Source: Succinatimonas sp. CAG:777 (GTDB lineage: Bacteria > Pseudomonadota > Gammaproteobacteria > Enterobacterales > Succinivibrionaceae). Taken from it: a stretch of 59,953 nt of DNA. Made by a program: the position numbers and the translations under genes. The notes beneath the pieces were generated by a model that did no database searches, was not told the DNA's origin, and worked only from the letters and a program-made list of their open reading frames with translations. Below are positions 1-7,245 of the stretch, piece after piece. Every line of letters starts with the position of its first letter. Position 1 is the stretch's first letter. The stretch spans positions 1,138 to 61,090 of the forward strand of contig HF987959.1 of the NCBI GenBank assembly GCA_000431835.1, given 5' to 3'.

Positions 1-120
1 ATCGGCGGTATCTAAAATCTGACACACATTTCATTCTTAAAATTAAGTATTCAAAGTTTCTTTCAACAGATCATCACAAAAATATTTAAATTCTTCAAAC
101 AGTCATCAAATTATGGAACG

Positions 121-246
121 ATGATTTTATATTCTGTAGACATACAAAAGAACAGATACATTTTTTTAGTACGACATTACGGTCAAAAGCTATACGTCAT
201 TAAAGATGACAATTTGAAAAATACTGATGTAAGAGCTTTTATGTAA
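121..246 (+). CDS. possible small ORF (41 aa) upstream of AAA+ ATPase
   Basis: An ATG at 121 opens a 41-codon frame that ends 14 bases before the ATPase start. The frame is open further upstream, back to about base 16, but has no other ATG. There is only a weak GGA ahead of the ATG. The product is mixed basic and hydrophobic with no family I recognise. It could be a leader peptide, the tail of a decayed gene, or chance. Bases 1-15 read as the possible end of another frame (stop at 13-15). Confidence 0.22.
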   Translation: MILYSVDIQKNRYIFLVRHYGQKLYVIKDDNLKNTDVRAFM

Positions 247-260
247 AAGAGAGGATGTCT

Positions 261-2606
261 ATGGAATACTATATTAAGCAAGCAATCCTAAATATCGATT
301 CAGATAAACCTTTAAAAGTTAGAAGTGCATTTTTAATCAAAGCTTTTTTAGACAACATATCAACTTGTAATGACTATAGAGTTGGCTCTGCAGACATCAA
401 AGGATTTTTAGATGTCTTAGGTTGGATATATTCAGACAAGCATTATTGCTCTAAATTCACACAAAACTATCTTACAACCATGTTAGAGAAGTCAAATTTC
501 TCTCAAGGACAAATAAAACTCATCAAAAAGTACGTAACTGCAGCTAAAAAAGACATGTTTTCTGCAAACGAGTTTGAAGATCTGCTAGATAATGACGATC
601 TTGGACCTGAAGATGATGACGCTACCTTTAGTAGCAGACGTCGTGGCTATCAATGCAAGTTAAGATATGAGCTGATGTTCAGCCTGTTTAAAACAGAAGC
701 TGACAATTATGTAAAAAACTATAAGATGTCAAAAACCGATAGAGATTACCAAAAGAAAATAGCCAAGATTGAAAGCATGTTTTCTTTAAACGAGATTGAA
801 ACTAAAATTCTTGAGCTCATATATCTTATCGACAGTTACAGCTGTTGCAAACTGCTGTTTGATGAACAATTAGATTTAAACAAAGATTCTGAAATTTTAG
901 CTGCAATCTACGAAACTTCAATTTCCAATATCAAAGAGAGCTTAGATAAACTTGAGAACTATGGTCTTGTATGCGCTTGCAGAGATTACCATTTAAGCTC
1001 TTTTGCAAATAAAATCTTAAGTTCTGATAACAAAAACGTAATTGATGAAGCTTTCAAATTTAACGGTTCTGATACAGACTTGAGGTCAGATGAAATTGAA
1101 AAAGATAAAAATAAACTTGCGCTTTTAAGAAAACTACTAGTTTCTAAAGAGATTAGCCCTGTAAATATCCTTTTATACGGTGATCCAGGAACTGGAAAAT
1201 CAAGTATCGTAGGAGCGTTAGCAAAAGAGCTAAAACTCGATGTATACAGTGTAAACAGTGATGTTGATGATAACGAACAAGACAGACGTTCTAAGCTTTT
1301 AGCCTGCCAAAAGATCACTGAAAATAAAGATAACTGCCTGATTGTCATTGATGAAGCAGAACGTCTTTTAAATACAAGCTATGAGATTAGAAATAGCAAG
1401 GATAAGGCGTGGCTTAATGCTTTTTTAGAGCAGAAACAGTCAGCTCCAAAAATTTGGATCACCAATGATGTAAGCGAAATTGACAGTGCCGTAAAGCGTA
1501 GATTCAATTTGAGCATCAAATTCTCAATTAAGGAAGTTCAAAAGAGGATCTGTATTTGGAAGAGCATTGCTAAAAAATACCCTAAGGCAAAGCTAACCTC
1601 TAGAGTCATTTCTGATTTTAATAAAAAGTATGTAACTTCACCTGCTGTGATAGAGCAATCACTAAAGGCAGCTTGTGCCTTGTTTGAAAGTCCAAAAGAA
1701 ATCAAAAACATGCTTGAATGTCAGTTACAGGCCAATATTACCTTGAACAATCAGAATAAAGGTTGCGGATTTTTATTTGGTCCCCTATCTGGAGGAGAAG
1801 ATGCTGACAATAATAAAGACATAAAGAAAAAGACTGACATAAAGAGATTTTCAGAGTTCAACAAAGAAGCTGTGTGCTTTAAACAAGATATTGATGTTTT
1901 CTTGAATGGCTGTAAGAAACTTTCCTCTATTATCAAAAAAGGAAAGTCTAAAAAAGGCATGGGTACTATGCTCTTTTATGGTCCTGCAGGCACTGGTAAA
2001 ACTGAACTTTCAAGATTCATTGGACATGAAGTTAACATGAGAGTTAAGGTCGTAAGAGCAAGTGATATTCTTGATATGTACGTAGGTCAATCTGAAAAGA
2101 ATATTGCTGAGCTCTTTTACGAACTTGATATCAAAAATGAAATCTTGGTAATTGATGAGATTGATGGACTTATTTTTGACAGAAGCAATGCCAAAGCTCA
2201 ATGGCAAATAAGTCAGGTAAATGAGTTTTTGACTCATTTAGAAGAGTGTAAAGGCTTTGTGATCTGCACTACTAACTACATCGACAAATTAGATAGAGCA
2301 GTCCTAAGACGCTTTTCAACTAAGATTGAATTTACCTACGCTAATGAGAAGCAAAAGCTTGCTTTATTTGAAACTGAGCTTTTACCTTTAGCTCATGATA
2401 AATTCACTGATGAGGACAAGCTTCGTCTGTCAAAGATTAAGTACCTAACTCCAGGCGACTTTCATGTGATAAAGGCAATGCATACAGGCATTTTTGCAAA
2501 TGAAGACTCACTTTGTAATTCAGTATTTTTGTCTGAATTAGAAAATGAAGCCAAACTTAAGAACATTGAAGAACATCAAGGTAAAAAGATAGGCTTTTTA
2601 GGATAG
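261..2606 (+). CDS. tandem AAA+ ATPase
   Basis: A large protein (781 aa from this start) with two AAA+ modules. The first has Walker A GDPGTGKS (about residues 307-314) and Walker B LIVIDEAE. The second has Walker A GPAGTGKT (about 574-581), Walker B ILVIDEID, a sensor-like TTNYID and an arginine-finger-like RRF. The first 300 residues are mainly helical, with an acidic stretch near 110-120, and match nothing I know. An in-frame ATG at 255 touches the AAGAGAGG ribosome site, so the ATG at 261 is better spaced. AAA+ pairs of this kind remodel or unfold protein or nucleic acid complexes; the substrate cannot be read from the sequence. It faces a WYL regulator across a structured gap. Confidence 0.85.
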   Translation: MEYYIKQAILNIDSDKPLKVRSAFLIKAFLDNISTCNDYRVGSADIKGFLDVLGWIYSDKHYCSKFTQNYLTTMLEKSNFSQGQIKLIKKYVTAAKKDMFSANEFEDLLDNDDLGPEDDDATFSSRRRGYQCKLRYELMFSLFKTEADNYVKNYKMSKTDRDYQKKIAKIESMFSLNEIETKILELIYLIDSYSCCKLLFDEQLDLNKDSEILAAIYETSISNIKESLDKLENYGLVCACRDYHLSSFANKILSSDNKNVIDEAFKFNGSDTDLRSDEIEKDKNKLALLRKLLVSKEISPVNILLYGDPGTGKSSIVGALAKELKLDVYSVNSDVDDNEQDRRSKLLACQKITENKDNCLIVIDEAERLLNTSYEIRNSKDKAWLNAFLEQKQSAPKIWITNDVSEIDSAVKRRFNLSIKFSIKEVQKRICIWKSIAKKYPKAKLTSRVISDFNKKYVTSPAVIEQSLKAACALFESPKEIKNMLECQLQANITLNNQNKGCGFLFGPLSGGEDADNNKDIKKKTDIKRFSEFNKEAVCFKQDIDVFLNGCKKLSSIIKKGKSKKGMGTMLFYGPAGTGKTELSRFIGHEVNMRVKVVRASDILDMYVGQSEKNIAELFYELDIKNEILVIDEIDGLIFDRSNAKAQWQISQVNEFLTHLEECKGFVICTTNYIDKLDRAVLRRFSTKIEFTYANEKQKLALFETELLPLAHDKFTDEDKLRLSKIKYLTPGDFHVIKAMHTGIFANEDSLCNSVFLSELENEAKLKNIEEHQGKKIGFLG

Positions 2607-2618
2607 TGTTTTTGAAAA

Positions 2619-2836
2619 TTCAGTACTGGAGGGACATTAAGTTTTAATGTTCCCTCTGTACTGAAGATAAACCGTGCCACTAGACCGAGGATGGCGCTAA
2701 AGTAGACCTAGGTTAGGTGCACTGACCTTCTGATAGCACAATAAGCATCAAAAACGCTTTTTCCTTAGGTGAAGCTAAACTGCAGACACCATACTGAATT
2801 TATGACGGTGTCTTGTGTAACTTCACCTTTTGTTTT
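2619..2836 (+). ncRNA. structured intergenic segment, candidate small RNA
   Basis: The 262-base gap between two convergent genes is filled with inverted repeats. A hairpin spans 2619-2664 (arms starting TTCAGTAC, 3-base loop). A 6-bp stem pairs 2674-2679 with 2692-2697 around a 12-base loop. A small AAGC/GCTT hairpin lies at 2743-2758. A long two-part stem follows: AGGTGAAG 2768-2775 with CTTCACCT 2821-2828, enclosing GACACC 2785-2790 with GGTGTC 2807-2812. That stem is followed by TTTTGTTTT, as in a plus-strand intrinsic terminator. The segment could be a separate RNA, a structured 3' UTR of the ATPase gene, or back-to-back terminators. It does not match 6S, 4.5S, RNase P or tmRNA as I know them. 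Confidence 0.35.
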
Positions 2837-2868
2837 AACCTCTTAGCTAATTTAACCTACGCCATTGC

Positions 2869-3888
2869 TTAAGATTTTGCGTAAGCCTTTTGCATAGTCT
2901 CAATCTCTTTTGCTATCTCTTCTTTTAATGAGGCAGGCTCTAGTAAAACTGCATTCTTACCAAAGCCTAAAACAAAAGAAATTACTTCATATTTATTACC
3001 AGAGGTAAACTCAAGTAATAAAGAACCATCATCATTTAAGGTAATCTTTTGATCATCGCTCCACTTTCTGTCATAAACATAAGTAGCAACCTTTTTGTTA
3101 AAGAGGATCTTTACCTTTACAGGAACTGATTTTATAAAACCAAAAGTTTCATTACTAAATTCAATCTCTGGTAACTTTTCTGAACTTCTATTACTTAGAA
3201 TCTCTACCTTTTGCATTCTATGTACTAAAAAGAACATAGGATTGTCGATAGTTTTCTCTACTTTACCAATGCTAGTTACACACCAAGCGCCAATGTAGAG
3301 AGTTTCTCTGTATGCAATCAGTTTCATTGGAGCTATGGTGTATTTTTTAAGCTCTCCATTGACCGTTTGCTGATACAGAATTTCACAGCATTTTCTTAAA
3401 GCAAGGCATTTTTCAAGTTCATTCAATTCAATGTCGCAGACATCATAATTGATCTTACCTTTGGTAAAGCTATAGCCATAGTGAACATCGTTAAAGAAAG
3501 GAAGCTCTTCAGAAGGGAGGTTTGCCTGAGCTTGCAGAGCTGAAGCTTCAATTTGATCTCGTGTTTTGTAAGAGAGTAAATGCCACATCAGATCACTGCA
3601 TAAGATCATCTTGCGCAGACCATCAGGATTGATACTTACGTGCATACCTTTAGATGTACATGGCTTTTTTAGGCTGTAGAAGTTCTCTTTGCCTTTCTTT
3701 TTGACAACGATGCTTCCATAGTAGCTCTTCTCTAACTTATCAACTAAGCGTCCAATAGTCTGTTTAGAGCACATAAGCTTGTCTTTAAGCTCAGTTAAAG
3801 AGTATTCTTTTCCTGTAAACAGTAACAAAGAGTAAAGCTTTAAAAGTTTCTCATCAGGTCTTGCGTCTTGATCTAACTTAGCAGGCAT
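2869..3888 (-). CDS. WYL-domain transcriptional regulator
   Basis: A 339-aa protein with an N-terminal winged helix (about residues 12-75, containing SLTELKDKLMCSKQTIGRLV) and a WYL domain near 170-235 (KKYTIAPMKLIAYRETLYIGAWC). A C-terminal WCX-like extension follows. WYL proteins are ligand- or nucleic-acid-sensing regulators and often sit beside defence genes. An AAGGAGA site lies just ahead of the ATG. The gene starts 9 bases after the rimI stop, so it is probably the last gene of holD-rimI-WYL. Its 3' end faces the structured segment and the AAA+ gene. Confidence 0.9.
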   Translation of the reverse strand: MPAKLDQDARPDEKLLKLYSLLLFTGKEYSLTELKDKLMCSKQTIGRLVDKLEKSYYGSIVVKKKGKENFYSLKKPCTSKGMHVSINPDGLRKMILCSDLMWHLLSYKTRDQIEASALQAQANLPSEELPFFNDVHYGYSFTKGKINYDVCDIELNELEKCLALRKCCEILYQQTVNGELKKYTIAPMKLIAYRETLYIGAWCVTSIGKVEKTIDNPMFFLVHRMQKVEILSNRSSEKLPEIEFSNETFGFIKSVPVKVKILFNKKVATYVYDRKWSDDQKITLNDDGSLLLEFTSGNKYEVISFVLGFGKNAVLLEPASLKEEIAKEIETMQKAYAKS

Positions 3889-3897
3889 TTTGTCTCC

Positions 3898-4398
3898 TTA
3901 CAAAGAGATTTTCTCAAGGTGAGCTTTGATGTCGGATAGATGCATGGTATAAGCATCCTCGCCCTTTTCAGCACCAATTGGATTATAGTATTCCTTGCGC
4001 AATCCAACTTCTACAAAGCCATACTTTTTGTATAAATTTTGAGCCACGATATTACTTACTCTTACTTCCAAAAAGCATTCCATATCCTCGATATCCAGAG
4101 CTTTTTCTAAGGTTCTATGTAAGAGTAAAGAGCCTAACTTTTTACCCTGATAATTAGGATCAACACCTATTGTTAAGAGATCGGTAGAAAACTTTGTGTT
4201 ATAGATAACTGAAAAGCCTATGAGCTTTTCTACATCAAACAGGCCTAAGATGATGTAACTGTCATCAAAACACTCAATTAAAGACTGAGCATTCCAAGCG
4301 TTTTTTTGAGTTCTAAGCTCAATCTGTTCTAATTGAGGTACTAAAGACAGATCATCTCGTGTAAGGACTCTAACCGAATATCTTTGAGGCAAGGTCAT
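3898..4398 (-). CDS. rimI: ribosomal protein S18 alanine N-acetyltransferase RimI
   Basis: A GNAT acetyltransferase of 166 aa. The acetyl-CoA loop is QGKKLG after the strand LLTIGVDPNY. The RimI-type C-terminal block CFLEVRVSNIVAQNLYKKYG is followed by a YY dipeptide and GEDAYTM, close to the E. coli protein as I know it. It acetylates the N-terminal alanine of S18. The start ATG overlaps the holD stop as ATGA, which fixes the start and shows coupling. The holD-rimI pairing is the same as in E. coli. Confidence 0.93.
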   Translation of the reverse strand: MTLPQRYSVRVLTRDDLSLVPQLEQIELRTQKNAWNAQSLIECFDDSYIILGLFDVEKLIGFSVIYNTKFSTDLLTIGVDPNYQGKKLGSLLLHRTLEKALDIEDMECFLEVRVSNIVAQNLYKKYGFVEVGLRKEYYNPIGAEKGEDAYTMHLSDIKAHLEKISL

Positions 4399-5213
4399 TT
4401 GAGTCTATCTCCAAATTCTATGAGCAATTCATTCCATATCGCTCTTTTACCAGCTTGCAATACATAGACAGTACCCTGACGCACAAGATCTGTTTTATCT
4501 AATAACAGAATGTCACTTGGGAGATAGTTTACTGAATCGTCATATGGCTTGATATCTAGACCTTTACTCTTTAGAAAATCTACTAAGCTCTGTAAGAATG
4601 GTACATCTGAATTTAAGTTGATGAAAAGATCAGCTCTCTTTGCTCTTAGTTTATAAGGCAAAGTCTTCCAACGAGGGAATGATTCTTTTACATTCTCAAG
4701 AACACTCTTATCAACAACTCTACCGTCAACTACTGGAGCTGTGTCATTTTCAGGAAGAGCAGCAGTTGCTGGTGAAGATTCTTGAGAAGGTAATGGTGTT
4801 GGTGTAGCTAGTGAGGATGTAACTGTTGCTGATGTTGCTGTTTGAGCTGTAGCTGTTGAAGTTGTAGCTAAGCTTGCTACTTCTTGTGAAGCATTAGCAC
4901 TACTATCAGTAACAGTTTCTGTAACAGGGGTTACAGGTGATACAACATTATCAGAACAAACATTTATGGATACAGGAGCTCCTACTTTAGCAATGGAAGG
5001 TTCATAATTATGAGTTAATGAGGTATCAACTGAGCTTGTTGCAACTTGATTTAAAGGAGAATCAACTGTATTAGCAACAGCTTGAGTTAATTGAGAACTA
5101 GTAACACTCTCTACAGGCTTGTAATTAACTGGATCACCATTCTCCTGAGGAGCAAAAGGCAATTTAACGTCTTTACGTAGTGTCCAAGTTACCTGATTAG
5201 GATTAAAGATCAT
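4395..5213 (-). CDS. holD: DNA polymerase III psi subunit HolD with long disordered insert
   Basis: The N-terminus (NQVTWTLRKDVKLPF) matches the HolD helix that contacts the clamp loader. The C-terminal 90 residues (ending AIWNELLIEFGDRL) match the rest of the psi fold. Between them lies about 150 residues of Ser/Thr/Ala/Val/Pro-rich low-complexity sequence, making the protein 272 aa against about 137 in E. coli. Psi links the clamp loader to chi and SSB. The frame is open to a TTG at 5234, but the ATG at 5213 gives the family-like start MIFNPNQV. The gene overlaps rimI by 4 bases. The call rests on both ends plus the rimI neighbour. Confidence 0.82.
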   Translation of the reverse strand: MIFNPNQVTWTLRKDVKLPFAPQENGDPVNYKPVESVTSSQLTQAVANTVDSPLNQVATSSVDTSLTHNYEPSIAKVGAPVSINVCSDNVVSPVTPVTETVTDSSANASQEVASLATTSTATAQTATSATVTSSLATPTPLPSQESSPATAALPENDTAPVVDGRVVDKSVLENVKESFPRWKTLPYKLRAKRADLFINLNSDVPFLQSLVDFLKSKGLDIKPYDDSVNYLPSDILLLDKTDLVRQGTVYVLQAGKRAIWNELLIEFGDRLK

Positions 5214-5419
5214 AATGAAATTCCAATATTGCAAAGGAGCATCAATTACAGATGCAAGCTTATTGGTATTTTACTGATAAACGTGTGCTAAATGAACAAT
5301 TCTAGTAAGGAAATTTGAAATGAAAACAAGACAACTCTTTTTGTCACTAACAAAGCCATAACTCTATTAAAAGAGCTATCTTGTTAAATTTTTCTTTATC
5401 TGAATGCCTTGCTGTAGAA

Positions 5420-5752
5420 CTAAGGCAGTATTGTAGATGAAGTACCATCTGAGTTTAAAATTGAATTTCCTACCACTGTAGATGAAGTACCGTCTGAATT
5501 TAAGATTGAATTTCCTACCACTGTAGATGAGGATCCATCTGAATTTAAGATTGAATTTCCTACTATTGTAGATGAGGATCCATCTGAGTTTAATATTGAA
5601 TTACCTACCATTGTAGATGAAGTGCCATCTGAATTTAAAATTGTGTTTCCTACAATATTAGATGAGGTTCCGTCAGAATTTATAATCACCGTGGCATTGG
5701 CTGCAGAGAATGTAAAAGCTAAAATAAACAATCCCAACATTACTTTATTCAT
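5420..5752 (-). CDS. small secreted repeat protein
   Basis: A 110-aa protein with a typical signal peptide (hydrophobic core LGLFILAFTF, cleavage after ANA near residue 20). The rest is almost entirely a tandem array of a 15-residue unit, consensus VGNSILNSDGTSSTI: five full copies, one partial first copy and a two-residue tail. The mature part has no Cys, no aromatic residue and almost no charge besides Asp. A strong G-rich ribosome site (GGGGGG, 6 bases ahead) precedes the ATG. The regular spacing of hydrophobic, Asn and Asp-Gly positions suggests a small beta-solenoid or surface filament subunit; that is inference. I do not recognise the family. Confidence 0.75.
   Translation of the reverse strand: MNKVMLGLFILAFTFSAANATVIINSDGTSSNIVGNTILNSDGTSSTMVGNSILNSDGSSSTIVGNSILNSDGSSSTVVGNSILNSDGTSSTVVGNSILNSDGTSSTILP
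5429..5692 (-). repeat. 45-bp in-frame tandem repeats
   Basis: About six units of 45 bp code the 15-residue repeats of the secreted protein. Units differ at a few third-codon positions and at Thr/Ser and Ile/Val/Met sites. The array is therefore not a very recent duplication, but it is still similar enough to vary in copy number by recombination or slippage. Confidence 0.8.
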
Positions 5753-5861
5753 TGTTATCCCCCCGCAAAAAGCTTAAACAACATAGACAGTATAGAACTT
5801 TTAGCTTGAAATAACTCTTATAGAAATAAATTACAGGACGGTCGTTCAAATTCAGACAATA

Positions 5862-6725
5862 TCAACTTAAGACATATGATCTTACTAGATTAGTGCAAAT
5901 TAGCGAGAATACAAATAAAAAGTAAAAATAAACAGACTCCCGCAAAACACAGAAACAACGTTCATCTTCTTTCTGATTTAAAACCTCAAACAGATCGATT
6001 AAGGCTTTTCTTAAATACTTTGTCTCTTTGTTCTTAATGTAATTACCAAAGATATGACAATCTTTACGATCAAATAGTCCTGCATCTTCTGCATATAAAC
6101 AAAATACCAGGCGAACGCACAGCTTATTAAGGCTCTTTAAGATGTTATCTGCCTTAGGATCTTTGTATTGTTTGATTAAACCATCGTATAGCTTACCGAT
6201 TAAAGTACCAGCTTTAATTGATAATTCCTGTTCTACAATGATCTTGTCATTCTTGAATGAAGCTAAGAATTGAAGCTCATTGAGCCTCTCAGGTAGTTCT
6301 TCTAATTTTATACGGACAGGATCTTTACCTTTTAGATCTTGATCCATGTCATAGATTAAAAAGGTCTTAAAGTTACAGGTAACGATCCAACGTGCTTTTT
6401 GTGAGAATGGCAACTCTACGTTATAACGTTTAGCCTGTTCAAATGGTGTTAGCTCTGTGCCATCTGACTGTTTGGCAGCCTTGAATAAATCAATATCACT
6501 GCCTTTTTGTTCAATGATTACTCGTGAGTCTGGCAGATATACATCAATGTAAGATTGATGTCCTAGTTGAACTCTGTATTCAAACTTAACTGTTTCGTTA
6601 TTTACAGTGCTATGAAGTACGTTAGATAGAAGATCAGTCCAAAAGAGTTGGCTGTGCTGTTTCTCGTCACCTTTATCAATCCAACGTTTTAGAAATTCAA
6701 CTACATCTTTATTTTTAGTTGCCAT
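5862..6725 (-). pseudogene. truncated MmeI-type (type IIL) restriction-modification protein, N-terminal part only
   Basis: The frame codes 287 aa. Residues 1-258 look like the start of an MmeI-like combined nuclease/methyltransferase: the FLKRWIDKGDEKQHSQLFW opening, then a PD-(D/E)XK site with D61, E72 and K74 (IDVYLPDS...IEQKG), then the helical spacer up to FEVLNQKEDER. After that the sequence turns into an unrelated hydrophobic tail. The methyltransferase and target-recognition domains, normally another 600 or more residues, are absent. Nuclease without protective methylation suggests an inactive remnant. It ends about 110 bases upstream of the repeat-protein gene. Confidence 0.72.
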
Positions 6726-6870
6726 TTTGGATTTTACTGTTTTGATCTTTTAACTAATCTATCTAACGATAGGCTCTTATATATTTATATATTCAGTATT
6801 CTAAACAGTATTACAGTATATATAGTATGTCGAAAGTCAAAATTAACACAAAACTATCATAACATTATCT

Positions 6871-6915
6871 AAGTGGTACACCATAAAAGTGGTACACCAT
6901 TTTGGTGTACCACTT
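6871..6915. repeat. three copies of AAGTGGTACACCA, two direct and one inverted
   Basis: AAGTGGTACACCA occurs at 6871-6883 and 6887-6899 in direct order and at 6903-6915 in inverted order. The last two form a 13-bp hairpin with a 3-base loop. The unit is itself partly symmetrical (GGTACACC/GGTGTACC). The rest of the 329-base gap 6726-7054 is AT-rich with no gene that I can see. The cluster could be a regulator-binding array, the scar of a mobile element, or a small repeated genomic element. Confidence 0.6.
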
Positions 6916-7054
6916 ACCAAAATGCTAAAAAATGAATAAATTTGAAAATACATGAAAAATTAAAAAATAAAAAGAAATTTATTGTATTTCAAAAGGTTAT
7001 TTAGTAATAAACTTGATTAAATTTAGGATGATTTTTAGAAGTTTTTTGAGGAAG

Positions 7055-7130
7055 TGGCAGGGGCAGAAAGACTCGAACTCTCAACCGTCGGTTTTGGAGA
7101 CCGCTGTTCTACCATTAGAACTATGCCCCT
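7055..7130 (-). tRNA. trpT: tRNA-Trp (anticodon CCA)
   Basis: A complete 76-base tRNA with acceptor stem AGGGGCA/TGCCCCT, discriminator G and encoded CCA. The anticodon loop CTCCAAA gives anticodon CCA, and the T-loop is TTCGAGT. It is close to E. coli trpT. Its 3' end points towards the broken restriction gene and repeats, a common arrangement beside integrated islands. Confidence 0.97.
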
Positions 7131-7146
7131 GTGGAATTGCCGTAGT

Positions 7147-7175
7147 ATTATCAACAAATTGCCCCTCTTTGTAAA
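7147..7175 (-). promoter_or_regulatory. tRNA-Trp promoter
   Basis: Read on the minus strand, TTTACA (7170-7175) and GATAAT (7147-7152) are separated by 17 bases and end 16 bases before the tRNA. The -35 lies inside the terminator hairpin of the upstream permease gene. Confidence 0.6.
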
Positions 7176-7180
7176 GGGGC
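7161..7180. terminator. hairpin terminator of the HlyD-permease operon
   Basis: A GCCCCT/AGGGGC hairpin lies just beyond the permease stop. It carries TTTT on the plus strand and AATTTGTT on the minus strand, so termination from the permease side is probably modest. Confidence 0.5.
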
Positions 7181-7245
7181 TTTTGTAAATAAATTTAATG
7201 TTTTTTTAACAATGGCTTATTTAAGGCTTTTATTTAGCCATCAAT

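Noticed and set aside
2607..2868. 6S RNA, 4.5S RNA, tmRNA or RNase P RNA in the structured gap
   Set aside because: None of the conserved sequence blocks that I know for these RNAs are present.
5320..5361. 13-codon plus-strand ORF with a good ribosome site opposite holD
   Set aside because: Too short to support; no other evidence than an AAGGA ahead of the ATG.
6871..6915. CRISPR array
   Set aside because: Units are 13 bases with spacers of 3 bases and one copy is inverted; no cas genes. No CRISPR array was seen anywhere in the window.
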